From Mucilaginibacter roseus (lineage in GTDB: Bacteria; Bacteroidota; Bacteroidia; Sphingobacteriales; Sphingobacteriaceae), in NCBI RefSeq assembly GCF_021215455.1, contig NZ_JAJPWV010000001.1, positions 496,001 to 560,000 on the forward strand: 64,000 nucleotides of DNA. Direction: 5' to 3'. The notes beneath the pieces were generated by a model, which searched no databases, was not told the DNA's origin, and worked only from the letters and a program-made list of their open reading frames with translations. The position numbers and the translations under genes were made by a program. This document shows, one piece after another, positions 9,538 to 18,573 of the stretch; the first letter of the stretch is position 1; every line of letters begins with the position of its first letter.

Positions 9538-10890
9538 ATGAAGAGATACCTGCTCAGTTTATGTTTGTTGCTTTCGTCAATTGTTGCCTCAGCACAGTTT
9601 ACCATAACCGGCAAAGTGATAAATATGGCCGATAAAAAGCCGGTGGAAAGCGCCACCGTCTTTATTAATAATACCAGTTATGGTACCAAAACCGATGCGC
9701 AAGGCAATTTTGTTGTTTACAACGTGCAGGCCGGGCAGTATGATCTCATAATTTCAGTAGTAGGTTTCAAAACTCAAAAAACTTCTGTTTCTGTAACCTC
9801 GAACATAACCCTGACGCCAATAGCCATCAGTGAGCGTAAATTTGAATTGAATGAGGTAAGGATAACTAAATTGCGACGTGTTGATAACAGATACCTTGAG
9901 ATGTTTAAGCGAGAAATACTGGGTTCATCGAAATTCGGATTGAACTGCCGGATAACCAATCCAAAGGTGATCGAGTTAAGTTATGAAAAAGCTACAGCTA
10001 AGCTAACAGGCTATACCTCGGATTTTATGCAGATTGAAAACAGATTGCTCGGTTATAACGTAAAATACCTGGTTGAGGATTTTGAACGTGACGAGAACGG
10101 GGGTACTATTAACTACGTTGGCTATGTGCTGTTTGAAGAAATGAAAGGCACCGAGGAACAGCAGCGCCAATGGTATGCCAACCGGCTCGAAGCCTATAAC
10201 GGCTCCTCTCAGCACTTCTTTAGATCTTTGTTAGGTAACTCCATCAACATGGCCGGCGACCCCGGCTTTTTTGTGATGACTATGACCCGTACACTAAACC
10301 CTCGCAGGCCGCCCGATAGTTTGATCAGGGCGGGCATTCGTTACTATAACGATAAACGAAGCGGCAGCGCAAGGGATTCTATCAATTACTGGATCAGAAT
10401 GTTAAAAATACCCCGGTATATTCAGGTGATGGATACCACGCGATTAACCGCCGCTGACATTGTTCAGCTAACTGATCAACGTGGGCTATATGCGCTAAAA
10501 ATTAGCGATAAAAACTACCTTAAAAACTGGAAGTATATTAAAATACCAGGTATGAGTGAAAAATATGAATATAGCTGCGATACTTGCGCGTATACCAACT
10601 CCTTATATGTTACTTATATAAAAAGGGTTCCTGCTCAAATTGTATTTAAAAATGAAATTGGCGTGTTCTCGTCAGAAAGTAATTTTACCCCAACTGCCGA
10701 AATGCAAAAAATGGCAACCACACTCACCATGAACGAGAAAACTTTTTTTGACAGAAACGGTATGATAGCCAATCCGTTTAGCTTACGAGTTGAAGGTTTC
10801 TGGGCACGCCAACGCATTGGCGATTTGCTGCCGGTTGATTATCTGCCCAACACTGGCTTTGGCGGAAGCCAGGCTAACTCCGGGAAATAG
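9538..10890 (+). CDS. Secreted protein with N-terminal carboxypeptidase-like regulatory domain (paralog 2)
   Basis: 450 residues and clearly homologous to the preceding gene over its whole length: same signal peptide plus 'FTITGKVI' start, same 'YLEMFKREILGSSKF' block, same 'VLFEEMKGTEEQQRQWYANR'-like segment and the same end 'IGDLLPVDYLPNTGFGG'. The pair is a tandem duplication that has diverged substantially, so it is not recent. The function of the large C-terminal region is unknown; an exported role at the cell envelope is inferred from the signal peptide and the regulatory domain. Confidence 0.85.
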   Translation: MKRYLLSLCLLLSSIVASAQFTITGKVINMADKKPVESATVFINNTSYGTKTDAQGNFVVYNVQAGQYDLIISVVGFKTQKTSVSVTSNITLTPIAISERKFELNEVRITKLRRVDNRYLEMFKREILGSSKFGLNCRITNPKVIELSYEKATAKLTGYTSDFMQIENRLLGYNVKYLVEDFERDENGGTINYVGYVLFEEMKGTEEQQRQWYANRLEAYNGSSQHFFRSLLGNSINMAGDPGFFVMTMTRTLNPRRPPDSLIRAGIRYYNDKRSGSARDSINYWIRMLKIPRYIQVMDTTRLTAADIVQLTDQRGLYALKISDKNYLKNWKYIKIPGMSEKYEYSCDTCAYTNSLYVTYIKRVPAQIVFKNEIGVFSSESNFTPTAEMQKMATTLTMNEKTFFDRNGMIANPFSLRVEGFWARQRIGDLLPVDYLPNTGFGGSQANSGK

Positions 10891-11184
10891 TTTCGCGCCG
10901 TTTCCATATAGCATAATCTCATTGTTGATCTTGTCAACTTTAATTATGAGGTTTACTTCATAAACAGGTTCCATAGATCAAATAAGACCTCTATTGCGTT
11001 AATTTTGGTAAGTGTATTGTCTACACTTTCTTGTTTTCACCGACACATTTTGACCGTTCACCGAGGTTTACCCCGGTTACGCCTATTTGAGGCTATTCTG
11101 CTGTAACGTTGGGGTGGGTGCGGGTGTCTTATAGATGTATTTAAAAAGATAACATAAATAATTCACAATCAAAATCATAAAGTC

Positions 11185-11790
11185 ATGAAAACTACTATAA
11201 TCACCATCGCCACTATCTGTTCATTAGCTTTCGGTTCAGTAAACGCTGCCACTGCTGATAAATTTAACGACAACGCCGCCACCGTATTAAGCGACGTAAA
11301 GAATATTAACAAAATTGAGGTTCGCGGTAACGTTGAACTGTATGTATCAAACAGCGTTAACGACAGGGTAAAGGTTTACAACCGCTACTATACTGAAAGC
11401 GCTCTTGTGCAAAATAATAACGGTGTATTACGCATCTCATCATACTCAGCCAAAAAACTGGTTGTTTGGGTATCAGCAAATGATCTTCGCTCAATTACCG
11501 CTTATGATAATGCTACCGTAAAATCATTCGGTACCTTATCAGCCATCAACCTTAACGTTACCTTAAACAATAAAGCGACCGCACAATTGGACATCGACTC
11601 ATACAGCGCTGATGTAAAAGTGAACGATAACGCCAAAGCCGACTTAACCGGTAGCGTTACTGATTACGCTATCAACTACGGTGGCTCAACAAGTGTAAAC
11701 TACGGTAAGCTGGTTGCCATGGGTAAAGGCCAGGTTGTAAAAAACGCTGAAAAATACACTATAGCCAAGAACGAGCTTGCCGCTCTTTAA
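11185..11790 (+). CDS. Secreted DUF2807 (GIN-type) beta-helical protein
   Basis: 201 residues with a signal peptide (about 1-22, 'GSVNAA'). The mature part has the regular alternation of short beta strands and Asn/Asp turns seen in the 'putative auto-transporter adhesin head GIN' domain (DUF2807), e.g. 'INKIEVRGNVELYVSN' and 'LRSITAYDNATVKSFG'. Proteins of this family are common exported proteins in Bacteroidota without a defined biochemical role. It is monocistronic and followed by a terminator. The next gene encodes a second, lipoprotein version. The ~290-base gap before it holds no gene that I can see. Confidence 0.85.
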   Translation: MKTTIITIATICSLAFGSVNAATADKFNDNAATVLSDVKNINKIEVRGNVELYVSNSVNDRVKVYNRYYTESALVQNNNGVLRISSYSAKKLVVWVSANDLRSITAYDNATVKSFGTLSAINLNVTLNNKATAQLDIDSYSADVKVNDNAKADLTGSVTDYAINYGGSTSVNYGKLVAMGKGQVVKNAEKYTIAKNELAAL

Positions 11791-11825
11791 CCCGCACTTT
11801 TGCAAAAGTTCAACATATATTAAAG

Positions 11826-11856
11826 GAAAGGCCATCATTACAATTGATGGCTTTTC
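11826..11856 (+). terminator. Rho-independent terminator
   Basis: A 12-bp stem (11826-11837 with 11845-11856, one G-U pair) with a 7-base loop, followed by a T-rich stretch, 35 bases after the DUF2807 stop. Confidence 0.85.
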
Positions 11857-11924
11857 TGATTTTTAAAGTGTAACTTCACGCTAATAATAAACGTCCCAAA
11901 TCAATAAACAACTCAAAGCCGATC

Positions 11925-12641
11925 ATGAAAAAAATAATCTATACTATCGCAATCGCCGCTGCGGCAACGCTTTCGTTTTCATCATGTAAAATGAAGTGTA
12001 AAAAAGGATCGGGAACAATTGTTACCGATAACCGTAAAGTAGCTGATTTTACCAAGCTTGAAGTAAACGGCGGCTTTAAAGTAATCTTAAAGCAGGATAG
12101 CTCGCTTAATGTAGGACTGAGCATTGATGATAACTTGCTTGAATATGTAAAAACTGACGTTAGCGGCGGTAAACTGGTAATATCAACTAAAAAGAATATC
12201 TGTGCAAGCAATGATGCCGTGGTAACCATCGGCGTTAAAAATCTCGAAGAAATTAAAGGGTCAGGTGCTATAACTTTCAACAGTGAGGGCAAGCTGAATG
12301 TAAAGGATTTTTACATTGACCTTTCGGGTGCCGGCCGCACCGACCTTGACCTGAGCGCCGCCAATGTACGTACCGAGGGCAGCGGCGCTACTGAGATCAA
12401 GCTTAAAGGACAAGCGGCATCAAACACCGTTGACCTGAAAGGTAGCAGCAAAGTTAGCGCGCTCGATTTTGTGGTAGGCAGTTATAATATTGAAACTACC
12501 GGAGCCGGCGATTATAAAATTAATGTACTTAAATCGCTTATCGTGAAAACCACCGGCGCTTCATCAATTGAATACCGCGGCAATCCGACCACAGTAGAGA
12601 AAAAAGAAACCGGATCATCATCCATTAAAAAAATAGATTAA
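11925..12641 (+). CDS. DUF2807 (GIN-type) lipoprotein
   Basis: 238 residues. The N-terminus is a lipoprotein signal with lipobox 'SFSSC' and Cys21 as the predicted lipidated residue. The mature domain is a DUF2807 head domain with repeating strands ('FTKLEVNGGFKVILKQDSS', 'LEEIKGSGAITF', 'IETTGAGDYKIN') that would fold as a right-handed beta-helix. It is anchored in a membrane leaflet, probably the outer membrane. It is a paralog of the preceding gene but separately terminated, so the two are adjacent singletons rather than one operon. The function is unknown. Confidence 0.87.
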   Translation: MKKIIYTIAIAAAATLSFSSCKMKCKKGSGTIVTDNRKVADFTKLEVNGGFKVILKQDSSLNVGLSIDDNLLEYVKTDVSGGKLVISTKKNICASNDAVVTIGVKNLEEIKGSGAITFNSEGKLNVKDFYIDLSGAGRTDLDLSAANVRTEGSGATEIKLKGQAASNTVDLKGSSKVSALDFVVGSYNIETTGAGDYKINVLKSLIVKTTGASSIEYRGNPTTVEKKETGSSSIKKID

Positions 12642-12658
12642 GCAGCCTTTTTATTAGT

Positions 12659-12683
12659 AAAACCCGCCCGCCCGGCGGGTTTT
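12659..12683 (+). terminator. Rho-independent terminator after the DUF2807 lipoprotein
   Basis: A GC-rich 10-bp stem (12659-12668 with 12674-12683) with a 5-base loop, followed by a T-rich tail. Confidence 0.88.
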
Positions 12684-12791
12684 GTTGTTTATGGCTATGT
12701 TGTTGGTTAATAAAATTTTACGTAGCTTGTAGCATTTGAGTGCCTGACTGCGTCTAAGTAAAAAACTCAAAATAATCAACCAAACCACACA

Positions 12792-13781
12792 ATGAAAAAG
12801 TTAACCAAATGGATAGCTATTATCCTGATTTTAGTTGTAATGATAGCTATAGCAGGGCTATCTTACGTTAATTATGCACTGCCAGACGTAGGCAAACCCG
12901 AAAACATAACCGTAGAACTTACCCCGCAACGTATTGAGCGCGGCAAATACTTGGCTAATCATGTAGCCGTATGCGTTGATTGCCATTCAACACGAGATTT
13001 CAGCAAGTTTGCCGGGCCAATTGACACTGCGCACATCGGCGTAGGCGGAGATAAATTTGATAAAAGCATCGGTTTTCCCGGATTGGTATATGTGCCTAAT
13101 ATCACACCGCTCAATTTAAAAAGCTGGACGGACGGCGAAATATTCAGAGCCATTACCACCGGGGTAAAAAAGGATGGTTCGGCCATATTCCCGATTATGC
13201 CATGGCAATACTATTCAAAAATGGATAGGGAAGATGTTTACGCCATCATAGCGTATATGCGCACGCTGAAGGCTGACGGCAAAAATTATCCGGCTCATCA
13301 GCTCGATTTCCCCTTAAACTTTATTGTAAACACTATGCCACAACCGGCAACCCTTAATAAACGCCCGCCGGAGAGCGACACACTTAAATACGGCGAGTAC
13401 TTGGTGCAGATAGCTGCCTGCCGCGATTGCCATAGTCAGGATGATAAGGGTGAGCTGATAGCCGGGCTTGAGTTTGCAGGGGGCAAAACATTTAACCTGC
13501 CCGGGGCAACGCTTAAATCATCAAACATAACGCCCGATAAAGAAAGCGGTATTGGCCGGTGGACAAAACAGGACTTTGTAAACCGTTTCAGTATGTATGC
13601 AGATAGTACTATGCGCGCTACAGCCGTAAAGCCAGGCGAATTTCAAACCATAATGCCCTGGTGGAAGTATGGCAGCATGAAAGTAACCGACCTTGAAGCC
13701 ATGTATGCTTACCTGCAAACCATTAAGCCTGTGCAAAACCCGGTAGTAAAATTTCAGGCCAACTCAATTGAAGCTAAATAA
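12792..13781 (+). CDS. Membrane-anchored diheme cytochrome c
   Basis: 329 residues. An uncleaved N-terminal membrane anchor (residues ~6-28) precedes two cytochrome c domains. The heme-binding motifs are C61-V-D-C64-H65 and C210-R-D-C213-H214, and the 'IMPW' motifs in each half are the likely axial-Met regions. The architecture matches the diheme cytochromes that serve as electron acceptors of periplasmic dehydrogenases such as gluconate or alcohol dehydrogenases, but no dehydrogenase gene is adjacent, so its partner is unknown. Heme attachment would depend on the CcmE/CcmF genes at 40.7-43.6 kb. Confidence 0.9.
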   Translation: MKKLTKWIAIILILVVMIAIAGLSYVNYALPDVGKPENITVELTPQRIERGKYLANHVAVCVDCHSTRDFSKFAGPIDTAHIGVGGDKFDKSIGFPGLVYVPNITPLNLKSWTDGEIFRAITTGVKKDGSAIFPIMPWQYYSKMDREDVYAIIAYMRTLKADGKNYPAHQLDFPLNFIVNTMPQPATLNKRPPESDTLKYGEYLVQIAACRDCHSQDDKGELIAGLEFAGGKTFNLPGATLKSSNITPDKESGIGRWTKQDFVNRFSMYADSTMRATAVKPGEFQTIMPWWKYGSMKVTDLEAMYAYLQTIKPVQNPVVKFQANSIEAK

Positions 13782-13797
13782 ATTAAAATAAAATTTA

Positions 13798-13805
13798 TAC
13801 TTTTG
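13798..13805 (+). promoter_or_regulatory. -7 promoter box (TACTTTTG) for tig
   Basis: Perfect TAnnTTTG match 59 bases upstream of the trigger-factor ATG, directly after the cytochrome gene. No clear -33 TTG was found. Confidence 0.6.
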
Positions 13806-13864
13806 CGCCTCAAAATACGGTACGGCAATGCTGTGCCCTGTTTAAATTTAAATATCCGCAGAAG

Positions 13865-15214
13865 ATGAATATTACACAGGAAAAAGTTGATAACCTGAAC
13901 TCAGTTCTTAAAATTAACCTTGCACCGGAAGATTATGCTCCGCGTGTTGACAAAGCCATTAAAGACCACGCTAAAAAAGCCAAACTTCCGGGTTTCCGTC
14001 CGGGTATGGTGCCTGCCGGTCATATCAAAAAGATGTATGGCAAAAGCATTTTGGTTGATGAGATCAACAACCTGTTATCAGATACACTGAACAATTACAT
14101 TGACGAGCAAAAGCTGAACATATTAGGCCAGCCACTGCCAAAGCCTGATGATAACAAAGAGTACAACTGGGATTTTGCCGACACCTTTGAGTTTAACTAC
14201 GAGATTGGTTTAGCACCGGAGTTTGACCTGGAGTTCACATCAAAAGATAAAGTTACCCAGTATGTAATCAAAGTAGATGACGAAACATTAGCGTCGCGTA
14301 CTAAAAACATCCGTCGTAGCTATGGCAAAATGACAAATCCTGACGTATCGGCAGATGATGATGTGCTTTACTCGCAATTAGAGCAGCTTTCTCCGGATGG
14401 CTCTGTTTTTGAAGATGGCATCAACGAAACTGTATCGGTTCGTTTAGATCAGGTTAAAGATGATGCTATTAAAGCATCATTAATAGGTTTGAAAAAAGAC
14501 GATACCGTTGAGTTTGATATTCAGAAAGCTTATGATGGCGACGCGGCTAAAATTGCCGGTCTGTTAAAAATAGACGAGGAAACTGCTGCCGACCTTAAAT
14601 CAAACTTCCGTTTAACTGTTAAAAATGTTAACCGTTTAGAGGAAAGCGATCTGAACCAGGAGTTCTTTGATAAATTATTTGGTGAAGGTACTGTAACTAC
14701 CGAAGAGGAGTTTAAAGCTAAGATAACTGAAGAGCTTGAGGCTATGATGCAGCAAGACAGCGAGCGTAAACTGCAGGACGAGATTTACAACTATGCTACC
14801 GGTAAAGTTGATTTCCCGCTGCCTGACGAGTTTTTAAAACGCTGGTTAAAAGTTACCAACGAAAAACTGAGCGACCAAGAGCTTGAAGAAGGTTATGCCG
14901 AGTTCTCTAAAAACCTGAAATGGACGCTGATCGCTAACAAGATCATCGTTGAGAACAACATCGAGATTAAGTACGAGGAAGTTTTTGAAGCCGCTAAACA
15001 ACGTTTGGATGCACAGTTCAGAATGTACAGCCCTCAGCCTTTAACGGATGAGCAATTAGGCCAGTACACTGTACAGTACCTGCAAAACAAAGAGAATGCT
15101 AACCGCACTTTTGAAGAGGTTAAAGCGCTTAAAGTATTTGAGTACATTAAGAGCATTATCACCCTCGATCAAAAAGAGATTGCTTACAACGAGTTTACCA
15201 AGCTGGCAAACTAA
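13865..15214 (+). CDS. tig: Trigger factor (ribosome-associated chaperone)
   Basis: Binds near the ribosomal exit tunnel and shields nascent chains. 449 residues. The ribosome-binding N-domain carries the signature loop 'GFRPGMVPAGHIKKMYG' (about residues 43-60). The central segment (~150-260) corresponds to the FKBP-type PPIase region but is degenerate, as is usual in Bacteroidota, so isomerase activity is doubtful. The helical C-terminal chaperone domain follows. It sits just upstream of clpP and clpX, the classical order, with a terminator between. Confidence 0.95.
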   Translation: MNITQEKVDNLNSVLKINLAPEDYAPRVDKAIKDHAKKAKLPGFRPGMVPAGHIKKMYGKSILVDEINNLLSDTLNNYIDEQKLNILGQPLPKPDDNKEYNWDFADTFEFNYEIGLAPEFDLEFTSKDKVTQYVIKVDDETLASRTKNIRRSYGKMTNPDVSADDDVLYSQLEQLSPDGSVFEDGINETVSVRLDQVKDDAIKASLIGLKKDDTVEFDIQKAYDGDAAKIAGLLKIDEETAADLKSNFRLTVKNVNRLEESDLNQEFFDKLFGEGTVTTEEEFKAKITEELEAMMQQDSERKLQDEIYNYATGKVDFPLPDEFLKRWLKVTNEKLSDQELEEGYAEFSKNLKWTLIANKIIVENNIEIKYEEVFEAAKQRLDAQFRMYSPQPLTDEQLGQYTVQYLQNKENANRTFEEVKALKVFEYIKSIITLDQKEIAYNEFTKLAN

Positions 15215-15239
15215 TCGATAGCTTCTATATAATATTCAC

Positions 15240-15268
15240 CAAAAGCAACTTGAATAAAGTTGCTTTTG
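15240..15268 (+). terminator. Rho-independent terminator after tig
   Basis: A perfect 12-bp stem (15240-15251 with 15257-15268), 5-base loop and T-rich tail, 25 bases after the tig stop. The rest of the ~250-base gap to clpP is AT-rich with no gene. Confidence 0.9.
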
Positions 15269-15471
15269 TGTTTTACAAGGTAGCGGTTGGAGGTTAGCGA
15301 TCAGACATTGGTAGTTTATGTAAACTATCTCCCACTCTTCTCGTAGCAGGGGAAGGTTAATCACACCAAATATTTTTACTTTTTGAAAACCTTAGACCCA
15401 AAATAGTATTCAAGTAAAAAGTATATATTTAACACGGGCAACAACGCCCAACCTAAAAAACAATTAATACA

Positions 15472-16179
15472 ATGAGCAGTAATATCGACAGAGACGAATT
15501 CAGAAAATATGCTGTTAAGCACCACCGCATTAACAGCCTGCACGTAGATAAATTTATGGCAAATGTTGACAGGGCTCACCTGCCAACCGGCATGACACCA
15601 TATATTATTGAAGAGCGCCAGCTTAACGTAGCGCAAATGGACGTTTTCTCGCGTTTGATGATGGACCGTATCATCTTTTTAGGTGATGCTATATATGACA
15701 GCATTGCCAATATTATACAAGCACAGTTGCTATTCCTGCAATCAGCAGATAGCAAGCGTGATATTCAGATCTATATCAACTCACCAGGTGGTTCGGTTTA
15801 TGCCGGTTTGGGTATTTATGATACTATGCAGTTTATCTCAAACGATGTAGCAACCATTTGTACCGGTATGGCCGCTTCAATGGGGGCTGTATTATTGTGC
15901 GCAGGTACTAAAGGCAAGCGCGCGGCGTTACCACATTCAAGGGTGATGATCCACCAGCCATCAGGCGGTGCACAAGGTCAGCAATCTGACATTGAGATCA
16001 CTTACCACGAGATCACTAAGCTGAAAAAAGAACTATACCAGATCATTGCCGATCACAGCGGTTCATCTTTCGAGAAAGTTTGGGACGCATCTGACCGTGA
16101 CCACTGGATGATTGCTGAAGAAGCGAAAGAATTTGGTATGGTTGATGAGGTATTGCGTGGCAATAATCCTAAAAAATAA
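15472..16179 (+). CDS. clpP: ATP-dependent Clp protease, proteolytic subunit
   Basis: Serine peptidase that forms the tetradecameric chamber of ClpXP. 235 residues. The catalytic triad is visible as Ser136 in 'GMAASMGA', His161 in 'MIHQPSGG' and Asp210 in 'SDRDHW'; the 25- and 49-residue spacings equal those of E. coli ClpP. Residues 1 to ~45 form an N-terminal extension about 25 residues longer than the E. coli precursor, probably a removable propeptide. clpX follows 106 bases downstream, separated by a strong hairpin and a separate promoter. Confidence 0.96.
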   Translation: MSSNIDRDEFRKYAVKHHRINSLHVDKFMANVDRAHLPTGMTPYIIEERQLNVAQMDVFSRLMMDRIIFLGDAIYDSIANIIQAQLLFLQSADSKRDIQIYINSPGGSVYAGLGIYDTMQFISNDVATICTGMAASMGAVLLCAGTKGKRAALPHSRVMIHQPSGGAQGQQSDIEITYHEITKLKKELYQIIADHSGSSFEKVWDASDRDHWMIAEEAKEFGMVDEVLRGNNPKK

Positions 16180-16183
16180 GCAG

Positions 16184-16226
16184 TTAGCGGCGTGTTGCTA
16201 AAACTAAAAAGGCAACGCGCCGTTAA
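16184..16226 (+). other. Stable hairpin between clpP and clpX
   Basis: 15-bp stem (16184-16198 with 16212-16226, two G-U pairs) around a 13-base A-rich loop, starting four bases after the clpP stop. No T-run follows, so it may be an attenuator or mRNA 3'-end stabiliser rather than a standard terminator. Confidence 0.6.
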
Positions 16227-16228
16227 TG

Positions 16229-16260
16229 TTGTACAAACTGGATTATTTTTAGTAAATTTG
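16229..16260 (+). promoter_or_regulatory. clpX promoter: TTG ... TAAATTTG
   Basis: TTG at 16229-16231 and TAAATTTG at 16253-16260 are separated by 21 bases, a good match to the Bacteroidota two-part promoter. The ATG is 25 bases after the box. clpX therefore has its own promoter besides any read-through from clpP. Confidence 0.7.
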
Positions 16261-16285
16261 TCCAATTTAATCAAAGCAAAAAGCA

Positions 16286-17524
16286 ATGACTAAAAACAGC
16301 AAGGAGATCAGGTGTTCGTTTTGTGGTGCAGGTAAGCAGGATAGCCTGATGCTCATAGCCGGTTTAGACGCGCATATTTGCGATAAGTGCGTAAACCAGG
16401 CTAACGAGATTTTAGCTGAAGAACTTAAAGTTCGTAAAGTTAAAAGCTCACCTTCAACTCCCTCGGTACTAAAGCCGGGCGAGATCAAAACCCATCTTGA
16501 TCAGTATATCATCGGTCAGGATGATGCCAAAAAAATACTTTCGGTGGCGGTATATAATCACTACAAACGCCTTAACCAACGTGTTGATAAGGACGAGGTG
16601 GAGATTGAAAAATCAAACATCATTATGGTGGGCGAAACCGGTACCGGCAAAACCTTATTAGCAAAAACCCTTGCGAAGGTGTTAAATGTGCCTTTTTGCA
16701 TATGCGATGCTACCGTATTAACCGAAGCCGGTTATGTAGGCGAAGACGTTGAGAGTATACTTACCCGATTATTGCAAGCCGCTGATTATGATGTAGCTGC
16801 CGCGGAACGTGGAATAGTTTACATTGACGAGGTTGACAAGATTGCACGCAAGAGCGATAATGCATCCATCACCCGCGACGTTTCCGGTGAGGGTGTACAG
16901 CAAGCGCTTTTAAAAATATTAGAAGGTACGATGGTTAACGTACCACCTCAAGGTGGCCGTAAACACCCCGATCAGAAAATGATCACGGTTAACACCAGCA
17001 ACATCTTGTTTATTTGCGGTGGTGCTTTTGATGGCATTGAGCGCAAAATAGCAGGCCGTTTACGTACCCAAACTGTTGGTTACAAGTTTAACCATGATGA
17101 CGCTGAGGTTGATCTTAAAAACCTTTATAAATACATCACCCCGCAGGATTTAAAATCATTCGGGCTGATACCTGAGTTGATCGGCCGTTTGCCGGTATTA
17201 ACATACCTAAACCCGCTTGATCGTGATGCCCTGCACAACATACTTACCGAGCCTAAGAACTCGCTGCTTAAACAGTACAAAAAGTTGTTTGAGTACGAAG
17301 GAGTGAAGCTTGAAGTTGAGGATGAGGTGCTTGATTTTATAGTAGATAAAGCAATGGAATTTAAGTTAGGAGCCAGGGGGCTTCGTTCCATCTGCGAAGC
17401 AATAATGATAGACGCGATGTTCGAATTCCCATCACAAAAGGATGTGAAAGAACTTACCGTTAATTTGGATTATGCACGCGAAAAGTTTGAGAAATCAGAT
17501 CTTAAAAAGTTAAAAGTAGCTTAA
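16286..17524 (+). CDS. clpX: ATP-dependent Clp protease, ATP-binding subunit ClpX
   Basis: AAA+ unfoldase that feeds substrates to ClpP. 412 residues. The N-terminal zinc-binding domain has Cys10, Cys13, Cys32 and Cys35. The AAA+ core contains Walker A 'GETGTGKT', the pore-loop 'GYVGED', Walker B '[13 protein letters not shown]', the ClpP-contacting IGF-type region and sensor 2 '[12 protein letters not shown]'. The zinc domain is complete. A hairpin-plus-T terminator follows the stop. Confidence 0.97.
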   Translation: MTKNSKEIRCSFCGAGKQDSLMLIAGLDAHICDKCVNQANEILAEELKVRKVKSSPSTPSVLKPGEIKTHLDQYIIGQDDAKKILSVAVYNHYKRLNQRVDKDEVEIEKSNIIMVGETGTGKTLLAKTLAKVLNVPFCICDATVLTEAGYVGEDVESILTRLLQAADYDVAAAERGIVYIDEVDKIARKSDNASITRDVSGEGVQQALLKILEGTMVNVPPQGGRKHPDQKMITVNTSNILFICGGAFDGIERKIAGRLRTQTVGYKFNHDDAEVDLKNLYKYITPQDLKSFGLIPELIGRLPVLTYLNPLDRDALHNILTEPKNSLLKQYKKLFEYEGVKLEVEDEVLDFIVDKAMEFKLGARGLRSICEAIMIDAMFEFPSQKDVKELTVNLDYAREKFEKSDLKKLKVA

Positions 17525-17534
17525 CAATAACCCA

Positions 17535-17557
17535 ATAGCGCGAGCGCTATCTTTATT
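17535..17557 (+). terminator. Rho-independent terminator after clpX
   Basis: 6-bp GC-rich stem (17535-17540 with 17545-17550), tetraloop and T-rich tail. A second hairpin at 17571-17593 (8-bp stem, one G-U pair) ending in T-rich sequence probably reinforces it. Confidence 0.75.
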
Positions 17558-17709
17558 GAAAATAAATACGAACCCTGGTGAAACGCCGGGGTTTGTTGTA
17601 TCCGGTAGTTCAGTAAACCGGTTTTCTCAATAAAAGCATCAGCGTAATCAACAACTAAAATCGGTGTAATCCAAAAACAACATCAGTGTAATCACAAAAA
17701 TCAATATAT

Positions 17710-18573
17710 ATGAATGAAGAAACCGTAGTAAAGAAAGACGAAGACATTGTTGAGAATGCAAAGAAGGTAAAAGAGGTAGAGAGCCCGATACGCCGCGGTT
17801 TAAAAACTAAAGACGCTATTGTGGCCAACTGGTTGCCGCGTTATACCGGCCGCCCGCTTGACCAGTTCGGGCAGTACATCATCCTCACCAATTTTTCAAA
17901 ATATATCCAATTGTTTTCGCAGTGGAATGATGATGCACCGGTAATGGGTTTAGATAAACCAATGCAAAGTGTTACCGCCGGCAACATCACCATCATCAAT
18001 TTTGGTATGGGCAGCCCGGTTGCTGCAACTGTGATGGATTTGCTCACGGCCATCAAACCTAAAGCCGTAATATTTTTAGGTAAATGCGGCGGCCTTAAAA
18101 AGAAGAATAACGTGGGCGACCTGATATTACCTATAGCCGCCATAAGGGGCGAAGGAACGTCAAATGATTATATGCCTGCCGAGGTGCCTGCGCTACCGTC
18201 GTTTTCGTTGCAAAAAGCAATATCTACCACCATCCGTGATATGTCGCTCGATTATTGGACCGGCACCTGCTACACCACCAACCGCCGCGTTTGGGAGCAC
18301 GATAAAGAGTTTAAGGCTTACCTTAAAAAGCTACGCGCCATGGCTGTTGACATGGAAACCGCAACCGTGTTTGTAACCGGCTTTGCTAATAAGATACCTA
18401 CCGGCGCGCTGCTCCTGGTGTCTGATCAGCCAATGATACCCGAGGGTGTAAAAACCAGCGAAAGCGACTCGAAAGTTACTGAAGGCTATGTGGAAACACA
18501 CCTTAAAATTGGTATCGAATCGTTAAAGCAACTTATTAACAACGGTCTTACAGTTAAGCACCTGCGGTTTTAA
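17710..18573 (+). CDS. amn: AMP nucleosidase (short Bacteroidota type)
   Basis: Predicted to cleave AMP to adenine and ribose 5-phosphate. 287 residues; it has the phosphorylase/nucleosidase superfamily fold with 'NFGMGSPVAATV' (substrate-binding Gly loop), 'KCGGLKKKNNVGDLILP', 'VDMETATVF' (the Met-Glu motif that contacts ribose) and a terminal 'LLVSDQPM' with the catalytic Asp. It lacks the extra N-terminal regulatory domain of the long E. coli enzyme; the first ~35 residues are charged and poorly structured. Its stop overlaps that of the converging giant gene by four bases. Confidence 0.88.
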   Translation: MNEETVVKKDEDIVENAKKVKEVESPIRRGLKTKDAIVANWLPRYTGRPLDQFGQYIILTNFSKYIQLFSQWNDDAPVMGLDKPMQSVTAGNITIINFGMGSPVAATVMDLLTAIKPKAVIFLGKCGGLKKKNNVGDLILPIAAIRGEGTSNDYMPAEVPALPSFSLQKAISTTIRDMSLDYWTGTCYTTNRRVWEHDKEFKAYLKKLRAMAVDMETATVFVTGFANKIPTGALLLVSDQPMIPEGVKTSESDSKVTEGYVETHLKIGIESLKQLINNGLTVKHLRF

